NCBI GenBank assembly: GCA_038046785.1
Contig: JBBSVM010000002.1
Coordinates: 1 to 64,000, forward strand
DNA: 64,000 bases
DNA from: JAHFTW01 sp038046785
GTDB taxonomy: Archaea; Thermoplasmatota; E2; JACPAO01; JAHFTW01
Reading direction: 5' to 3'
In this document: in pieces, positions 43,070-50,822 of the stretch
Layout: each line of letters begins with the position of its first letter
How positions within the stretch are numbered: the first letter of the stretch is position 1
The notes under the pieces: generated by a model
Told to the model about the DNA's origin: nothing
What the model saw: the letters and a program-made list of their open reading frames with translations, nothing else
The model's database searches: none
Position numbers and translations under genes: made by a program

Positions 43070-43220
43070 ATCTTCGTCAGAACCCGTTGCGGCTGTCCTT
43101 TTGCGTCGCAAAGGGCACCTGAGACCCGGAAAGGGTTTGGCTGCGGGTCTTCCTTTGACGGCGCCAGATGGACATATATGAACAGCAATTTCCAGCCGAA
43201 ACCAGCCACTTCCTTGAAAC

Positions 43221-43230
43221 AATATATAAT
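43221..43230 (+). promoter_or_regulatory. TATA-like box upstream of the pilin gene
   Basis: AATATATAAT lies about 80 bases before the pilin ATG in an AT-rich gap, the clearest TATA-like box in the gap between 43070 and 43308. A transcript starting some 25 bases downstream would carry a leader of about 50 bases. Confidence 0.5.
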
Positions 43231-43308
43231 TTCATGGGTTGGCAGTTATGTATGGGGAGGCTCTCGACAGGATTCGTCCCGGGCAACTGGGATAGGAATT
43301 TGTTACCC

Positions 43309-43707
43309 ATGAAAGCCAACCAAGCCTTCCGCAACGCGGATGAAGCCGTCTCGCCGGTCATCGGCGTCATCCTGATGGTCGCGATCACCGTCGTGCTCGC
43401 CGCCGTCGTGTTCGTCCTCGTCTCCGGCCTGTCCGGCGACCAGAAGGACCAGGCCCCGTCGCTCTCCTTCAGCAAGAAGGATGATGTCGACGGATCCGGC
43501 GCCTCGTTCATCCTCACCAGCGCCAGCCCCGATGCTGGCCTGTGGACCGCCTACACTGTCACCCCGACGACCTGCACCGCCCCGACCAACACGGCCGCGA
43601 TTCTGGCCAACGACACGTGGGACTGCACCGCTTCGGCCAATGAAGGCGCCACCTTCACGATTGTCCACAAGGCCACCAACACCATCATCTACACCAACAC
43701 CATTTAG
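43309..43707 (+). CDS. Archaeal type IV pilin (class III signal)
   Basis: A 132-residue pilin. After a short basic-polar leader (MKANQAFRNAD) comes EAVSPVIGVILMVAITVVLAA, the strongly conserved N-terminus of archaeal pilins, cut by the prepilin peptidase and forming the filament core helix. The rest is a small extracytoplasmic domain rich in T, S and A, with two cysteines (residues 85 and 104) that could pair. ATG at 43309 chosen because the leader must sit directly before the helix. A TATA box lies upstream and a pyrimidine tract follows. Confidence 0.9.
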   Translation: MKANQAFRNADEAVSPVIGVILMVAITVVLAAVVFVLVSGLSGDQKDQAPSLSFSKKDDVDGSGASFILTSASPDAGLWTAYTVTPTTCTAPTNTAAILANDTWDCTASANEGATFTIVHKATNTIIYTNTI

Positions 43708-43721
43708 GTGCGGTAGCTGGG

Positions 43722-43749
43722 TTTCCTTTTCCCTTTCTCCTTCCTTTCC
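43722..43749 (+). terminator. Pyrimidine-tract terminator after the pilin gene
   Basis: Twenty-eight consecutive C/T bases with runs of three to four T directly after the pilin stop. Same kind of tract as after rpl12 and rpsB. Confidence 0.6.
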
Positions 43750-43780
43750 GGACAACCTGCTCCCACCGGTTGAGGCACTC

Positions 43781-44734
43781 TTGCGCCCCCTGCGTTTTCT
43801 CGCCACTTTTCTTCTAGCCCTGACGCTGACACTCGGTGTTTTGGGTGCTACGGTGTTCACCGTGAACCCGCGGGGCGAATTTTCGCTTAATTTTTTGCCG
43901 CCTATCACAGCCGGAGACCCCGATGAGAAGCAGAATGCCTACAATCGCCTCCCAAGCGCGCCTGACGTCGTGGTGATTGGTAATTCTATTGCGATGACGC
44001 TCTCATCCGAGATGATGGAGCGGGTACAGGGAGCCGGCTTCAATTTTGCGTTCCCTGGAGCAAGTTTAGCGGATATGACTGCAGTAGTGGCCAGGATGGA
44101 AGCGGATAGCAAGGTTCCTGAAAATCTCTGGGTCTCCTTGGATGTGTTCTCGCTTTTCGCGGCCCCGCGTACACCTCGTCTCGCAAACCACACTAATGAC
44201 GGATTGGAAGATATTGCGGCATTGTGGGGAGCGCTGATGTCTCGCAGCTATGTTCAAGACACATTCACCTCTATCGAATTTGCAATATTTGGATATCCCC
44301 AGGGAAGATTCCGCTTCGATTCAGCGGGTAATCTCCCTGAGGGTTTCCGATTTTCAGGTCATATTCGTCCCGAAGATGGCATTCCGCGAGTTCGGGAATT
44401 TTCACGCCTGCCGCGCGTGCTTGAGCCAGCGGATTTGCCAGGACTGCAATTGCTATTGTCCGAACTCAATACAAGCGGAGCAAATGTGACACTATTTATT
44501 CCCCCAATGCACCCATTCCTTATTGATTCTGAGGCGCATTCTGCTTGGTCGCAAGGTTTGGATGAATTGCGATTAACTGCCATAATTGCTTGCACGGCCG
44601 GGATGCGCTTCCTTGATCTCAGTAAGATTCCAGCCGCTGCTTCACCTGCACTATTCGAAGATTTCGAGCACTATTTTCCTGAAGTCGCTTCCAACGTTGC
44701 CACCGAATTAGGCTCAAACCGCAACGATTGCTGA
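43781..44734 (+). CDS. Membrane-anchored SGNH-hydrolase-like protein (AlgJ/DltD-like context)
   Basis: About 317 residues from the TTG at 43781; no ATG or GTG is available. An N-terminal anchor helix (LATFLLALTLTLGVLGATVF) precedes a domain with VVVIGNSIAMTLSSEMM, the GxS block of SGNH-like esterases, and a later FEHYFPEV at the place of the usual D-x2-H, where D seems replaced by E. It may be a weak or altered esterase or acetyl carrier enzyme. Base use is visibly AT-richer than neighbours, a sign of transfer. An MBOAT acyltransferase lies 1 kb downstream. Confidence 0.65.
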   Translation: MRPLRFLATFLLALTLTLGVLGATVFTVNPRGEFSLNFLPPITAGDPDEKQNAYNRLPSAPDVVVIGNSIAMTLSSEMMERVQGAGFNFAFPGASLADMTAVVARMEADSKVPENLWVSLDVFSLFAAPRTPRLANHTNDGLEDIAALWGALMSRSYVQDTFTSIEFAIFGYPQGRFRFDSAGNLPEGFRFSGHIRPEDGIPRVREFSRLPRVLEPADLPGLQLLLSELNTSGANVTLFIPPMHPFLIDSEAHSAWSQGLDELRLTAIIACTAGMRFLDLSKIPAAASPALFEDFEHYFPEVASNVATELGSNRNDC

Positions 44735-44919
44735 AATCGATCCAAGTGGTCGCGTTCGCTGGCAAGAAGTCGGCGGCTAGTGAAGTTAGGCAAATCCTCA
44801 ACTCCTAATCGTTCTACTTGGATGATTGCACAGCCGTCGCTGGGTCAGGCGCTGCGTAGCACAGGCGTTGGCCTGTCCGTTTTGGCTTTTTTTCTCTACA
44901 ACCATCGAGCAACGATAGC

Positions 44920-45246
44920 ATGCCAGAGGCGAAAACGTCAACTACCTTGAAATACAATCCTGTTGTGGCGCTCCCCATGCCCCTCATCATGCCCCCGGAA
45001 ATCGAGGGGCGCGGTCCCACGTTGGCTACGCTGCACGAGATTGAACGCATCCTACGCCGTGCTGAGTTTGCCATCAGCGTCAACGAAATCAAGCGCCGCA
45101 TGAATGCCAAGGCGGTGCGGCACGACGCCGTGCGCATGGCTCTCGACGAGTTCAAGCGGCTTGGATTCGTCATCGAAGGCTCGAAAGGAGTCCTTTGGAC
45201 TTACAATCCGGATTCCAAGCTGCTCGCCGCGAGCACTCCTCTCTGA
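44920..45246 (+). CDS. Small winged-helix protein, putative antitoxin (module B)
   Basis: A 108-residue protein with an N-terminal extension of about 35 residues, then a winged-helix (TLHEIERILRRAEFAISVNEIKRRM, DAVRMALDEFKRLGFVIEGSKGVLW). It is a paralogue of the gene at 42403, sharing the IS-x-NE recognition-helix start and the EGSKG wing. One base separates its stop from the RelE-like gene. I infer a DNA-binding antitoxin of a toxin-antitoxin pair. ATG start. Confidence 0.68.
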   Translation: MPEAKTSTTLKYNPVVALPMPLIMPPEIEGRGPTLATLHEIERILRRAEFAISVNEIKRRMNAKAVRHDAVRMALDEFKRLGFVIEGSKGVLWTYNPDSKLLAASTPL

Positions 45247-45247
45247 C

Positions 45248-45562
45248 ATGCCCGAGGTCCGCCTCCACGACGATTGTCGCAAGGTGTTCGTAGAACTACG
45301 ACCCGTCCAGCGCAAAGCCATTCTGGCATGGGCGGATGTTCTGCGCCAGGACCCGACGGCGGGCAATCAGGTCCAACGCTCGCGAATGCCCAAACGTTTG
45401 CAAAGGAAATACGGTTTGACGAACTTGTGGCGCATCGCGTTGCCCGAAGGCTGGCGTTCGTTGTACACCTTGGAAGCGGCGCCTGGAAATGTCGTCGTCG
45501 TCGTTCTCCTGATTGTTGACCACAAAGAATACGATCGCCTCTTTGGCTATTCGACATCTTGA
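45248..45562 (+). CDS. RelE-like toxin (module B)
   Basis: A 104-residue protein. The arrangement of N-terminal helices (VFVELRPVQRKAILAWADVLRQ), KRLQRKYGLTNLWRIAL, GWRSLYTL and the terminal VVVLLIVDHKEYDRLFGY is the RelE/HigB order, with a Lys/Arg-rich surface and the final H-x3-Y-x3-F. It probably cleaves mRNA or blocks translation. ATG placed one base after the winged-helix gene's stop, so the pair is one operon. Better RelE match than the module A toxin. Confidence 0.75.
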   Translation: MPEVRLHDDCRKVFVELRPVQRKAILAWADVLRQDPTAGNQVQRSRMPKRLQRKYGLTNLWRIALPEGWRSLYTLEAAPGNVVVVVLLIVDHKEYDRLFGYSTS

Positions 45563-45717
45563 CCCGCGTCCAATCCGAAAAGATTTCTCCGCACTCTCTG
45601 CTCCGGCGTGCTCGAAGTGTGGAGTCCGGCACGGATGTTGCGCTGGCTGGACGATGGCTAAGGACCCGCCGGGAAGGCTGAAACAACGTCTCGTGCTGCG
45701 TGCCAGGAGGAGACTGT

Positions 45718-47172
45718 TTGGCATCCCTTGGGCCTCTGGACCCCCTCATTCGGTTCATTGAGTACCTCGTTCTTGAGCAGCCCTTCGGGGCACTCTTCAA
45801 CACCTACGCATTCATCCTGCTCTTCCTGCCCATCGCCCTGACCGGCTACTGGGTCCTTGCGGCGTGGCCGCGGCTTCGGTTGGGGTGGCTCGTCACGATG
45901 AGCCTCCTCTTCTACAGTTTCTACGACGTGCGGTTCACCGCCCTACTCTTGGGCGCGGCGCTCGTCGATTTCCTCATCGCGCTGCGCATCGGCGCGGCGG
46001 TGGGTGACCGGCGCAAGATGTGGCTTGCCGCCTCGGTCACTTTCAACCTCACGCTCCTGTTTTTCTTCAAGTACGCCGGCTTCGCGGTCGATTCCGCCCA
46101 GTCCCTCCTGCACGCACTCGGCGTCCCCGGCGAACTGCCCGCTTTCAACATCGTGCTGCCCGTCGGCATCTCGTTCTTCACGTTCAAGACGATGAGTTAC
46201 ACCATCGAGGTGTACCGCGGCGACGTCCAGCCCACCCGCAGCCTGCTAAAGTACACCGCGTTCATCTCCCTCTTCCCCGAGATGGTGGCGGGCCCCATCG
46301 TCCGCTACGAAGTGCTGGATCGCCAACTCGACGACCTGCCGCGCCGCCTGCCCGGTCCCGACGTGGTGGCAGCCGTCTCGCTCTTCTCGATTGGCCTCTT
46401 CAAGAAAGTGGTCATCGCCGACACCATTGCCGCCACCGTGGACCCGCTCTGGGCGGTCCCCGGCGCGCTGAGCACGGCGCAGGCGTGGGTCGCGGCGATT
46501 GGCTACACATTCCAACTCTACTTCGACTTCTCCGGCTACTCCGACATGGCCATCGGCCTCGCTCTCATGCTTGGCCTGCGCTTCCCCATCAACTTCCGCG
46601 CCCCCTACCAGGCGCTCAACCCGAGCGATTTCTGGCGGCGCTGGCACATCACGCTCTCGACGTTCCTGCGCGATTACCTCTACATTCCGCTCGGCGGCAA
46701 CCGCGGCACAGGGCTGCAGGTCAACTCGAACCTGATGATTACGATGATTCTGGGCGGTCTCTGGCACGGAGCCGCCTGGACGTTCGTCCTGTGGGGTCTC
46801 TACCACGGATTCCTCCTCGTCCTCTACCGCCGCGTCCAACCGTTTTGGGATCGGAGGAACGTCTGGCTCCAGCGCAGCGCGACGTTCCTGCTCGTCGTCT
46901 TCGGCTGGGTCCTCTTCCGCGCCGCAAGTCTCGGGGACGCCTTCACAGTCTATGGCGCCATGTTTGTTCCCGTTGGCGGGCTGGCCGGGGTGGAGCCGAT
47001 CGTCGGGCTGGCGGGAGCGGCCCTTCTCGCGTTCGTCTGGTTGGTTCGGCCGACCTCCGACCGCGTCTTCCCGATGACGTCCCGTTGGGCGATTCTGGTT
47101 GGAATCATGTTCGCGGCCGGCTTCGTCCTGATGGGCAACCAGGAAAGCCCCTTCCTCTACTACCAGTTCTAG
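45718..47172 (+). CDS. MBOAT family membrane O-acyltransferase (AlgI-like)
   Basis: About 484 residues with some ten to twelve helices. FNTYAFILLFLPI, FKYAGF, the LPVGISFFTFKTMSY motif, FPEMVAGPI, YFDFSGYSDMAIG, the NPSDFWRRWHITLSTFLRDYLYIPLGGNR block and the catalytic His in GGLWHGAAWTFVLWG are the AlgI/MBOAT pattern. It transfers acyl groups to an extracytoplasmic glycan or protein. I choose TTG at 45718 because GGAGGAG ends five bases before; GTG at 45700 is the alternative. The SGNH-like gene upstream could be its partner, as AlgJ/X is for AlgI. Confidence 0.92.
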   Translation: MASLGPLDPLIRFIEYLVLEQPFGALFNTYAFILLFLPIALTGYWVLAAWPRLRLGWLVTMSLLFYSFYDVRFTALLLGAALVDFLIALRIGAAVGDRRKMWLAASVTFNLTLLFFFKYAGFAVDSAQSLLHALGVPGELPAFNIVLPVGISFFTFKTMSYTIEVYRGDVQPTRSLLKYTAFISLFPEMVAGPIVRYEVLDRQLDDLPRRLPGPDVVAAVSLFSIGLFKKVVIADTIAATVDPLWAVPGALSTAQAWVAAIGYTFQLYFDFSGYSDMAIGLALMLGLRFPINFRAPYQALNPSDFWRRWHITLSTFLRDYLYIPLGGNRGTGLQVNSNLMITMILGGLWHGAAWTFVLWGLYHGFLLVLYRRVQPFWDRRNVWLQRSATFLLVVFGWVLFRAASLGDAFTVYGAMFVPVGGLAGVEPIVGLAGAALLAFVWLVRPTSDRVFPMTSRWAILVGIMFAAGFVLMGNQESPFLYYQF

Positions 47173-47307
47173 TCCTGCGTCCAGGCCCCGTCGCCGAAGG
47201 TGCGAACAGGTCCTTTTGGCAGCCGGTACACGGGCCTCTAAGATCCCCCATCCAGCCAGCACAGCATTCGCTCGCCTTCTGCGCCCAATCGTGGGTAGGG
47301 CAACAGA

Positions 47308-47338
47308 AAACTACATGAGCAAACTACACCATTGTAGT
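47308..47338 (+). promoter_or_regulatory. Operator-like repeats before a VapBC pair
   Basis: Two direct copies of AAACTACA (47308 and 47321) and one inverted TGTAGT (47333) lie directly before the antitoxin ATG at 47341. The inner pair ACTACA-CCAT-TGTAGT is a perfect six-base inverted repeat. This fits a VapB binding site that covers the start region. Confidence 0.55.
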
Positions 47339-47340
47339 CT

Positions 47341-47550
47341 ATGCCCATTGTGAGCGTCCGCCTTGACCTTGAACAGGACAAGTGGATTCGCAAGCACGGC
47401 TTCAAACCGGGGACGTTCGCCCGCATGGCTGTGCACGAGGCCATCCGTCGGCAAGAAGTCAAAGACGCCAGCTCCTTCCTTGGGAAACACCGCATCACGT
47501 TCGATCGCTCCGTCGTGGAACTGATTCGAGAGGACCGTGACAACCACTGA
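47341..47550 (+). CDS. VapB-type antitoxin (second type)
   Basis: A 69-residue antitoxin. The N-terminal IVSVRLDLEQDKWIRKHGFKPGTFARMAVHEAIRR is a ribbon-helix-helix-like DNA-binding segment. The tail (SSFLGKHRITFDRSVVELIREDRDNH) would wrap the toxin. ATG at 47341, directly after the operator-like repeats, so the mRNA is probably almost leaderless. Overlaps the PIN gene by 14 bases. Not closely related to the antitoxins at 40913 and 50562. Confidence 0.8.
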   Translation: MPIVSVRLDLEQDKWIRKHGFKPGTFARMAVHEAIRRQEVKDASSFLGKHRITFDRSVVELIREDRDNH

Positions 47551-47953
47551 GGCGTACGTCCTCGACGCAAGTGCTGCCGCGAAACGGGTGGCGGGCGTCG
47601 AGGAGCCGTCGGTTGAGGCGTTGAACGCTTGGTGGAACGATCGGCTGGAGCATGGGGCCGATTTTCTGGCACCCCACCTTCTGCGCTATGAGCTGGGGCA
47701 TCTCTTGGCACGCAAGGCGCGCGAAGATGCACGCCTCACGCCTGCTCTGCGCGAGGAGATGCTGCGACAGGTTCTGTTGGGGGTGCGATTTGCCGACGGC
47801 AGCGGCACCGAGAACCATGCGCCGCCATTGACCTACTATGACGCCAGTTATCTTGCCCTGGCACGCGCGACGAAAGCAACGCTGGTCACCTACGACGACG
47901 TGCTGACAAAAGAAGCCAAGAACGCGCGTCTCAAAGTCTTCGCTCCGTCGTAG
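47537..47953 (+). CDS. VapC toxin, PIN-domain ribonuclease
   Basis: A 138-residue PIN protein with GTG start inside the antitoxin gene. Acidic residues are in AYVLDASAAAK (D), LLRYELGHLL (E), YYDASYLALA (D) and VTYDDVL (D), the expected set. It is a different PIN subfamily from those at 41128 and 50822 (DASAAAK rather than DTNFL). Toxin activity on RNA is expected from the family. Confidence 0.87.
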   Translation: MTTTEAYVLDASAAAKRVAGVEEPSVEALNAWWNDRLEHGADFLAPHLLRYELGHLLARKAREDARLTPALREEMLRQVLLGVRFADGSGTENHAPPLTYYDASYLALARATKATLVTYDDVLTKEAKNARLKVFAPS

Positions 47954-48059
47954 CGGGGCACAAGCCGGTTGGTTTGTGCAGAAAAGGGCCCCATCGCGTC
48001 GTGCGTCCGCCGCGAAGCCCGCCCCTACCTTCATGAAGGCCCGACACCGTGGGGAACCC

Positions 48060-49694
48060 ATGCGCGCCTCGTTTGGGCTTGTCCTTCTGCTGCTGATGGC
48101 CCACTCCGCCTCCGCGGCATGGCCGAGCTTCCACAACGACGAGCGCAACACCGGCTTCCAGGCCGGTTCCGACTACGCAGTGTATGAGGACGTCTGGTGG
48201 AACCTCAAAATCGCCCCCGCCACCCAGGTCGAAGCAAGCGCGGTCGTGGAGGACGGCATCGTCATCATCGCCGACTGGGCCAAGACGGTGCGCGCCCTCG
48301 ACGCGGAATCTGGCGCCGAGAAATGGAAGGCCACCTTCACCGCCAAAATCTCCGGCACGCCCGCCATCGCCAGCAGCAAAGTGTTCGTCGTCGATGAGTC
48401 GGGCAGTCTGAAATCGTTTGATCTTCAGAAAGGAACCGAGCTCGGCACCACGAATGTTGGAGCCACCAAGGCGAGCCTCACCATTCACGAAGGCAAGATT
48501 TTCGTCGGCAACGAAGCGGGCGAGATGAAAGCGCTCGACACCGAGACGCTCACCGTACTCTGGCGTTTCACACCCGCCGGACTCTCGGAGACTGTTCAGA
48601 CCACAACTACCCCTCCCCCCAATCCTGTCACCACGACCACCTGCAAGGACCCCATTCCTACGGGTCCTATCCGCGGCGCCGCGGCGGTCTACGCGGGCAA
48701 AGTCTTCTTCGGCAGCCTGAGCCACTACTTCTTCGCCGTCAACGAATTCGGCACGGGTGGCCAAGCGACGAACCTTCAATGGTTCTTCAAGGCGGGCGAC
48801 GCCATCTTCGGCTCCCCCCTCATTGACACAGTGCGCGGCACGCTCACCATCGGAGCGTTGGACGAGAAGGTCTACACGTTCCCGGCGTCGCCTTCCGGCC
48901 AAGGACCCATCCTCGTGAATGGCCAAGTCTGCAGTGCGCTTCGCAACACGCCGGTTTGGACCTATTCCGTCCCCTCCACCATCGGCCAGAGCAAGGTCTA
49001 CTCCAGCCCCGCCTCCGACGGAACCCGCATCTACGTCGGCGCAAACAACGGAAACCTCTACGCCATCAACGCCGGCACCGGCGCCAAGGTTTGGGAGTTC
49101 GTGACCGGCGGCGCCGTCTACTCCAGCCCCGCCGTCAGCAACGGCATCGTCGTGGCAGGCTCCGACGACGGCAACGTGTACTGGCTGAACGCGACCGACG
49201 GCCTCAAGCTGAAGCAGTTCAGCATGGGCTCCGCCGTCAAGGCGAGCCCTGCCCTCGACGGCAAGCGCGCCTTCCTCTCCTCCTTCGAAGGCTCCGTCTA
49301 CATGTTCGGCCCGAAGATTCCCCCGCGGCCCGACTTGAGCGTCTCCGCCGTCAGCTACCTCGATGGCGCCATCCGCGTCGCCGTGCTCAACAGCGGCAAC
49401 GGCCCCTCCAACGCCACCAACATTCGCTTGCAAGTGGATGGCGTCCTGGTCGCGGACGCGCCGCTTCCCGCCATCGCCGCGGGAGCCACCACCACCGTGG
49501 TGCAGCCGCACCCGCTCACCGAGGGGGCGCACGTCATCCAGGCCATCGCCGACTTTGCCAGCACCGAGAAGGAGTCCAAGGAGTCCAACAACGAGCTGAC
49601 CACGGCGGTCACCGCAGAAGCGAAGGCGTCGTTCCTGCTCTCTCCGCTCGTCTTCCTGGTCGCACTGGTTCTCCTCGCTGCGCGCCGCCGCTGA
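48060..49694 (+). CDS. Secreted PQQ-type beta-propeller surface protein with CARDB domain and C-terminal anchor
   Basis: A 544-residue exported protein. Signal peptide at residues 1-19 (LVLLLLMAHSASA). A propeller of PQQ-like repeats follows: IIADWAKTVRALDAESGAEKW, VFVVDESGSLKSFDL, IYVGANNGNLYAINAGTGAKVW, NVYWLNATDG. A CARDB-like domain is at about 420-515 (LSVSAVSYLDGAIRVAVLNSGNG), then a hydrophobic end helix followed by RRR, as in surface proteins kept at the membrane. No enzymatic motif. ATG at 48060 gives the natural signal peptide. Confidence 0.85.
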   Translation: MRASFGLVLLLLMAHSASAAWPSFHNDERNTGFQAGSDYAVYEDVWWNLKIAPATQVEASAVVEDGIVIIADWAKTVRALDAESGAEKWKATFTAKISGTPAIASSKVFVVDESGSLKSFDLQKGTELGTTNVGATKASLTIHEGKIFVGNEAGEMKALDTETLTVLWRFTPAGLSETVQTTTTPPPNPVTTTTCKDPIPTGPIRGAAAVYAGKVFFGSLSHYFFAVNEFGTGGQATNLQWFFKAGDAIFGSPLIDTVRGTLTIGALDEKVYTFPASPSGQGPILVNGQVCSALRNTPVWTYSVPSTIGQSKVYSSPASDGTRIYVGANNGNLYAINAGTGAKVWEFVTGGAVYSSPAVSNGIVVAGSDDGNVYWLNATDGLKLKQFSMGSAVKASPALDGKRAFLSSFEGSVYMFGPKIPPRPDLSVSAVSYLDGAIRVAVLNSGNGPSNATNIRLQVDGVLVADAPLPAIAAGATTTVVQPHPLTEGAHVIQAIADFASTEKESKESNNELTTAVTAEAKASFLLSPLVFLVALVLLAARRR

Positions 49695-49710
49695 GACCGT
49701 TGATGGCCGG

Positions 49711-49734
49711 ACAGGCCATGGCCTGTTCACTCTG
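49711..49734. repeat. Palindromic intergenic repeat (copy 1)
   Basis: A perfect 16-base palindrome (ACAGGCCATGGCCTGT) extended rightwards as GCCATGGCCTGTTCACTCTG. The same 20-base word recurs at 50472-50491 and its first half, inverted, at 1163-1177. It lies between the propeller gene stop and a toxin-antitoxin operon. Confidence 0.6.
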
Positions 49735-49776
49735 TTCAACGTTGACTGAGTCTACCCAGCGCGTGGACGCAACAAC

Positions 49777-49801
49777 TATACGGGATAAACACTATCGTAT
49801 A
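49777..49801 (+). promoter_or_regulatory. Operator/promoter-like inverted repeat before the AbrB-PIN pair
   Basis: TATACGGGATA and TATCGTATA form an imperfect inverted repeat (nine pairs, two bulged bases) around a five-base spacer. It ends three bases before the antitoxin ATG at 49805. The AT-rich arms could hold the TATA element, so repressor binding would block initiation. Confidence 0.55.
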
Positions 49802-49804
49802 AAC

Positions 49805-50041
49805 ATGGGTGAAATTCAGATTCACCGTCGCATCGTCGCCTGGGGCAACGGCTACGGCATCCGTCTGACGAAGGGCGAACTCGAACGCCTCGGACTCCGG
49901 CCCCGCGACGAGGCAGAGGTCATCGTGCGCGGCGAGCGCAAAGGCATCGACTTCAGCCGCCTCCGTTTCCTGCACTTGAGCGGCGACGCGGGCGCACGTC
50001 ACGACGACATCATTGGCGAGGGCTTGGATGCCGATCACTGA
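49805..50041 (+). CDS. AbrB/MazE-type antitoxin
   Basis: A 78-residue protein. IHRRIVAWGNGYGIRLTKGELERLGLRPRDEAEVIV is the swapped-hairpin AbrB/SpoVT DNA-binding domain. The C-terminal part (RFLHLSGDAGARHDDIIGEG) should contact the toxin. ATG at 49805, three bases after an inverted repeat. It overlaps the PIN gene by 14 bases. An AbrB-type antitoxin with a PIN toxin is a known VapBC variant. Confidence 0.83.
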   Translation: MGEIQIHRRIVAWGNGYGIRLTKGELERLGLRPRDEAEVIVRGERKGIDFSRLRFLHLSGDAGARHDDIIGEGLDADH

Positions 50042-50435
50042 CACCTCCTGGCTCTACGCCTTCATCAACGACTTGGACGCCCACCACAACCAAGCCATTG
50101 CAGACGCTCAGGCTGCCAACAGTCTCGTCGTGCCTTCTCTGGTTCTGGCGGAGACTCTCCAACTCGCCTATTTCCGCTCCCGCCAGGAGCATGGCGAGAC
50201 GCAGGCGCATCGCATGGAAAGGCAAGTCCGCCAAGACCTCGAGGGCATCGCGGGCCTGCAACTTCTCCCGAGCTACGACGCAGTGCTAAGCGCCACCATC
50301 CACGACCGGCACAGCAAGCTGAGCTACGTGGATGCAGCGACAATCGCCGTGGCCATCCGCACCGGAGAGCCGCTTCTGACCTTTGACGAGACGCAGAAGA
50401 AAGCGTTCCAGGCGGAACGCCGCGCTGCGTCGTAA
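50028..50435 (+). CDS. VapC toxin, PIN-domain ribonuclease (AbrB-associated)
   Basis: A 135-residue PIN protein (ITDTSWLYAFIN with the first Asp, LVLAETLQLAYF with Glu, KLSYVDAATIAVA with Asp, LLTFDETQKKAF with the last acid). The D-TSWLYA start separates it from the DTNFL-type PIN genes in this island. ATG lies inside the end of the antitoxin gene, indicating coupling. RNA cleavage expected from the family. Confidence 0.87.
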   Translation: MPITDTSWLYAFINDLDAHHNQAIADAQAANSLVVPSLVLAETLQLAYFRSRQEHGETQAHRMERQVRQDLEGIAGLQLLPSYDAVLSATIHDRHSKLSYVDAATIAVAIRTGEPLLTFDETQKKAFQAERRAAS

Positions 50436-50471
50436 CCGCTTGGATCAACCCGGAGCGGCAACTCGAACACG

Positions 50472-50491
50472 CCATGGCCTGTTCACTCTGC
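50472..50491. repeat. Palindromic intergenic repeat (copy 2)
   Basis: Twenty bases identical to 49715-49734 (GCCATGGCCTGTTCACTCTG). With its left flank it forms an inverted repeat around CCATGG with one mismatch. It lies between two toxin-antitoxin operons and may serve as a 3' hairpin. Confidence 0.6.
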
Positions 50492-50533
50492 CTTCCCAGT
50501 GTCCTACCGTAGAGGCTGCGTGGAAAGTCATCA

Positions 50534-50552
50534 TATACTACCAAATAGTATA
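50534..50552 (+). promoter_or_regulatory. Perfect inverted repeat before VapB (operator/TATA)
   Basis: TATACTA-CCAAA-TAGTATA is a perfect seven-base inverted repeat ending nine bases before the ATG at 50562. It sits where both a TATA element and an antitoxin operator would be expected. The paralogous operon at 40913 has a related but degenerate sequence at the same distance. Confidence 0.6.
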
Positions 50553-50561
50553 TTCTTTTGC

Positions 50562-50822
50562 ATGACGCGCCAAGTTGCCCTCAGCGAACCCGCCTACGCA
50601 GCACTCAAGCAGGCCAAGCAGGAATTGGAAAGCTTCAGCGACGTCGTGGAGCGCCTGTTGCGCAACGAACGGCGGCGCGGCGACCCGGCACGATTCGCCA
50701 AATTCCCGCACCGCTTCACCCTCAGCGCCCGCGACCACGCGCAGGAAGTGGAACAAGGACGGCAAGAGGACCGTCCCGATCCGTGGCAACCCAACGCCCC
50801 GCGGCGTCGGAGTGGGCGCTGA
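50562..50822 (+). CDS. VapB-type antitoxin (paralogue of 40913)
   Basis: An 86-residue antitoxin. TRQVALSEPAYAALKQAKQELESFSDVVERLLR aligns with the antitoxin at 40913 and the ends are more divergent. ATG at 50562 gives the same N-terminus as the GTG chosen there. It overlaps the PIN ATG by one base. The tail is rich in R, D, P and Q and probably unstructured until bound to toxin. Confidence 0.82.
   Translation: MTRQVALSEPAYAALKQAKQELESFSDVVERLLRNERRRGDPARFAKFPHRFTLSARDHAQEVEQGRQEDRPDPWQPNAPRRRSGR

Noticed and set aside
44735..44790. Frameshifted continuation of the SGNH-like protein after its stop
   Set aside because: A second frame reads a short peptide (IAEIDPSGRVRWQEVGG) before a stop, but the annotated end already covers the last expected motif. 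The extension matches nothing I know.
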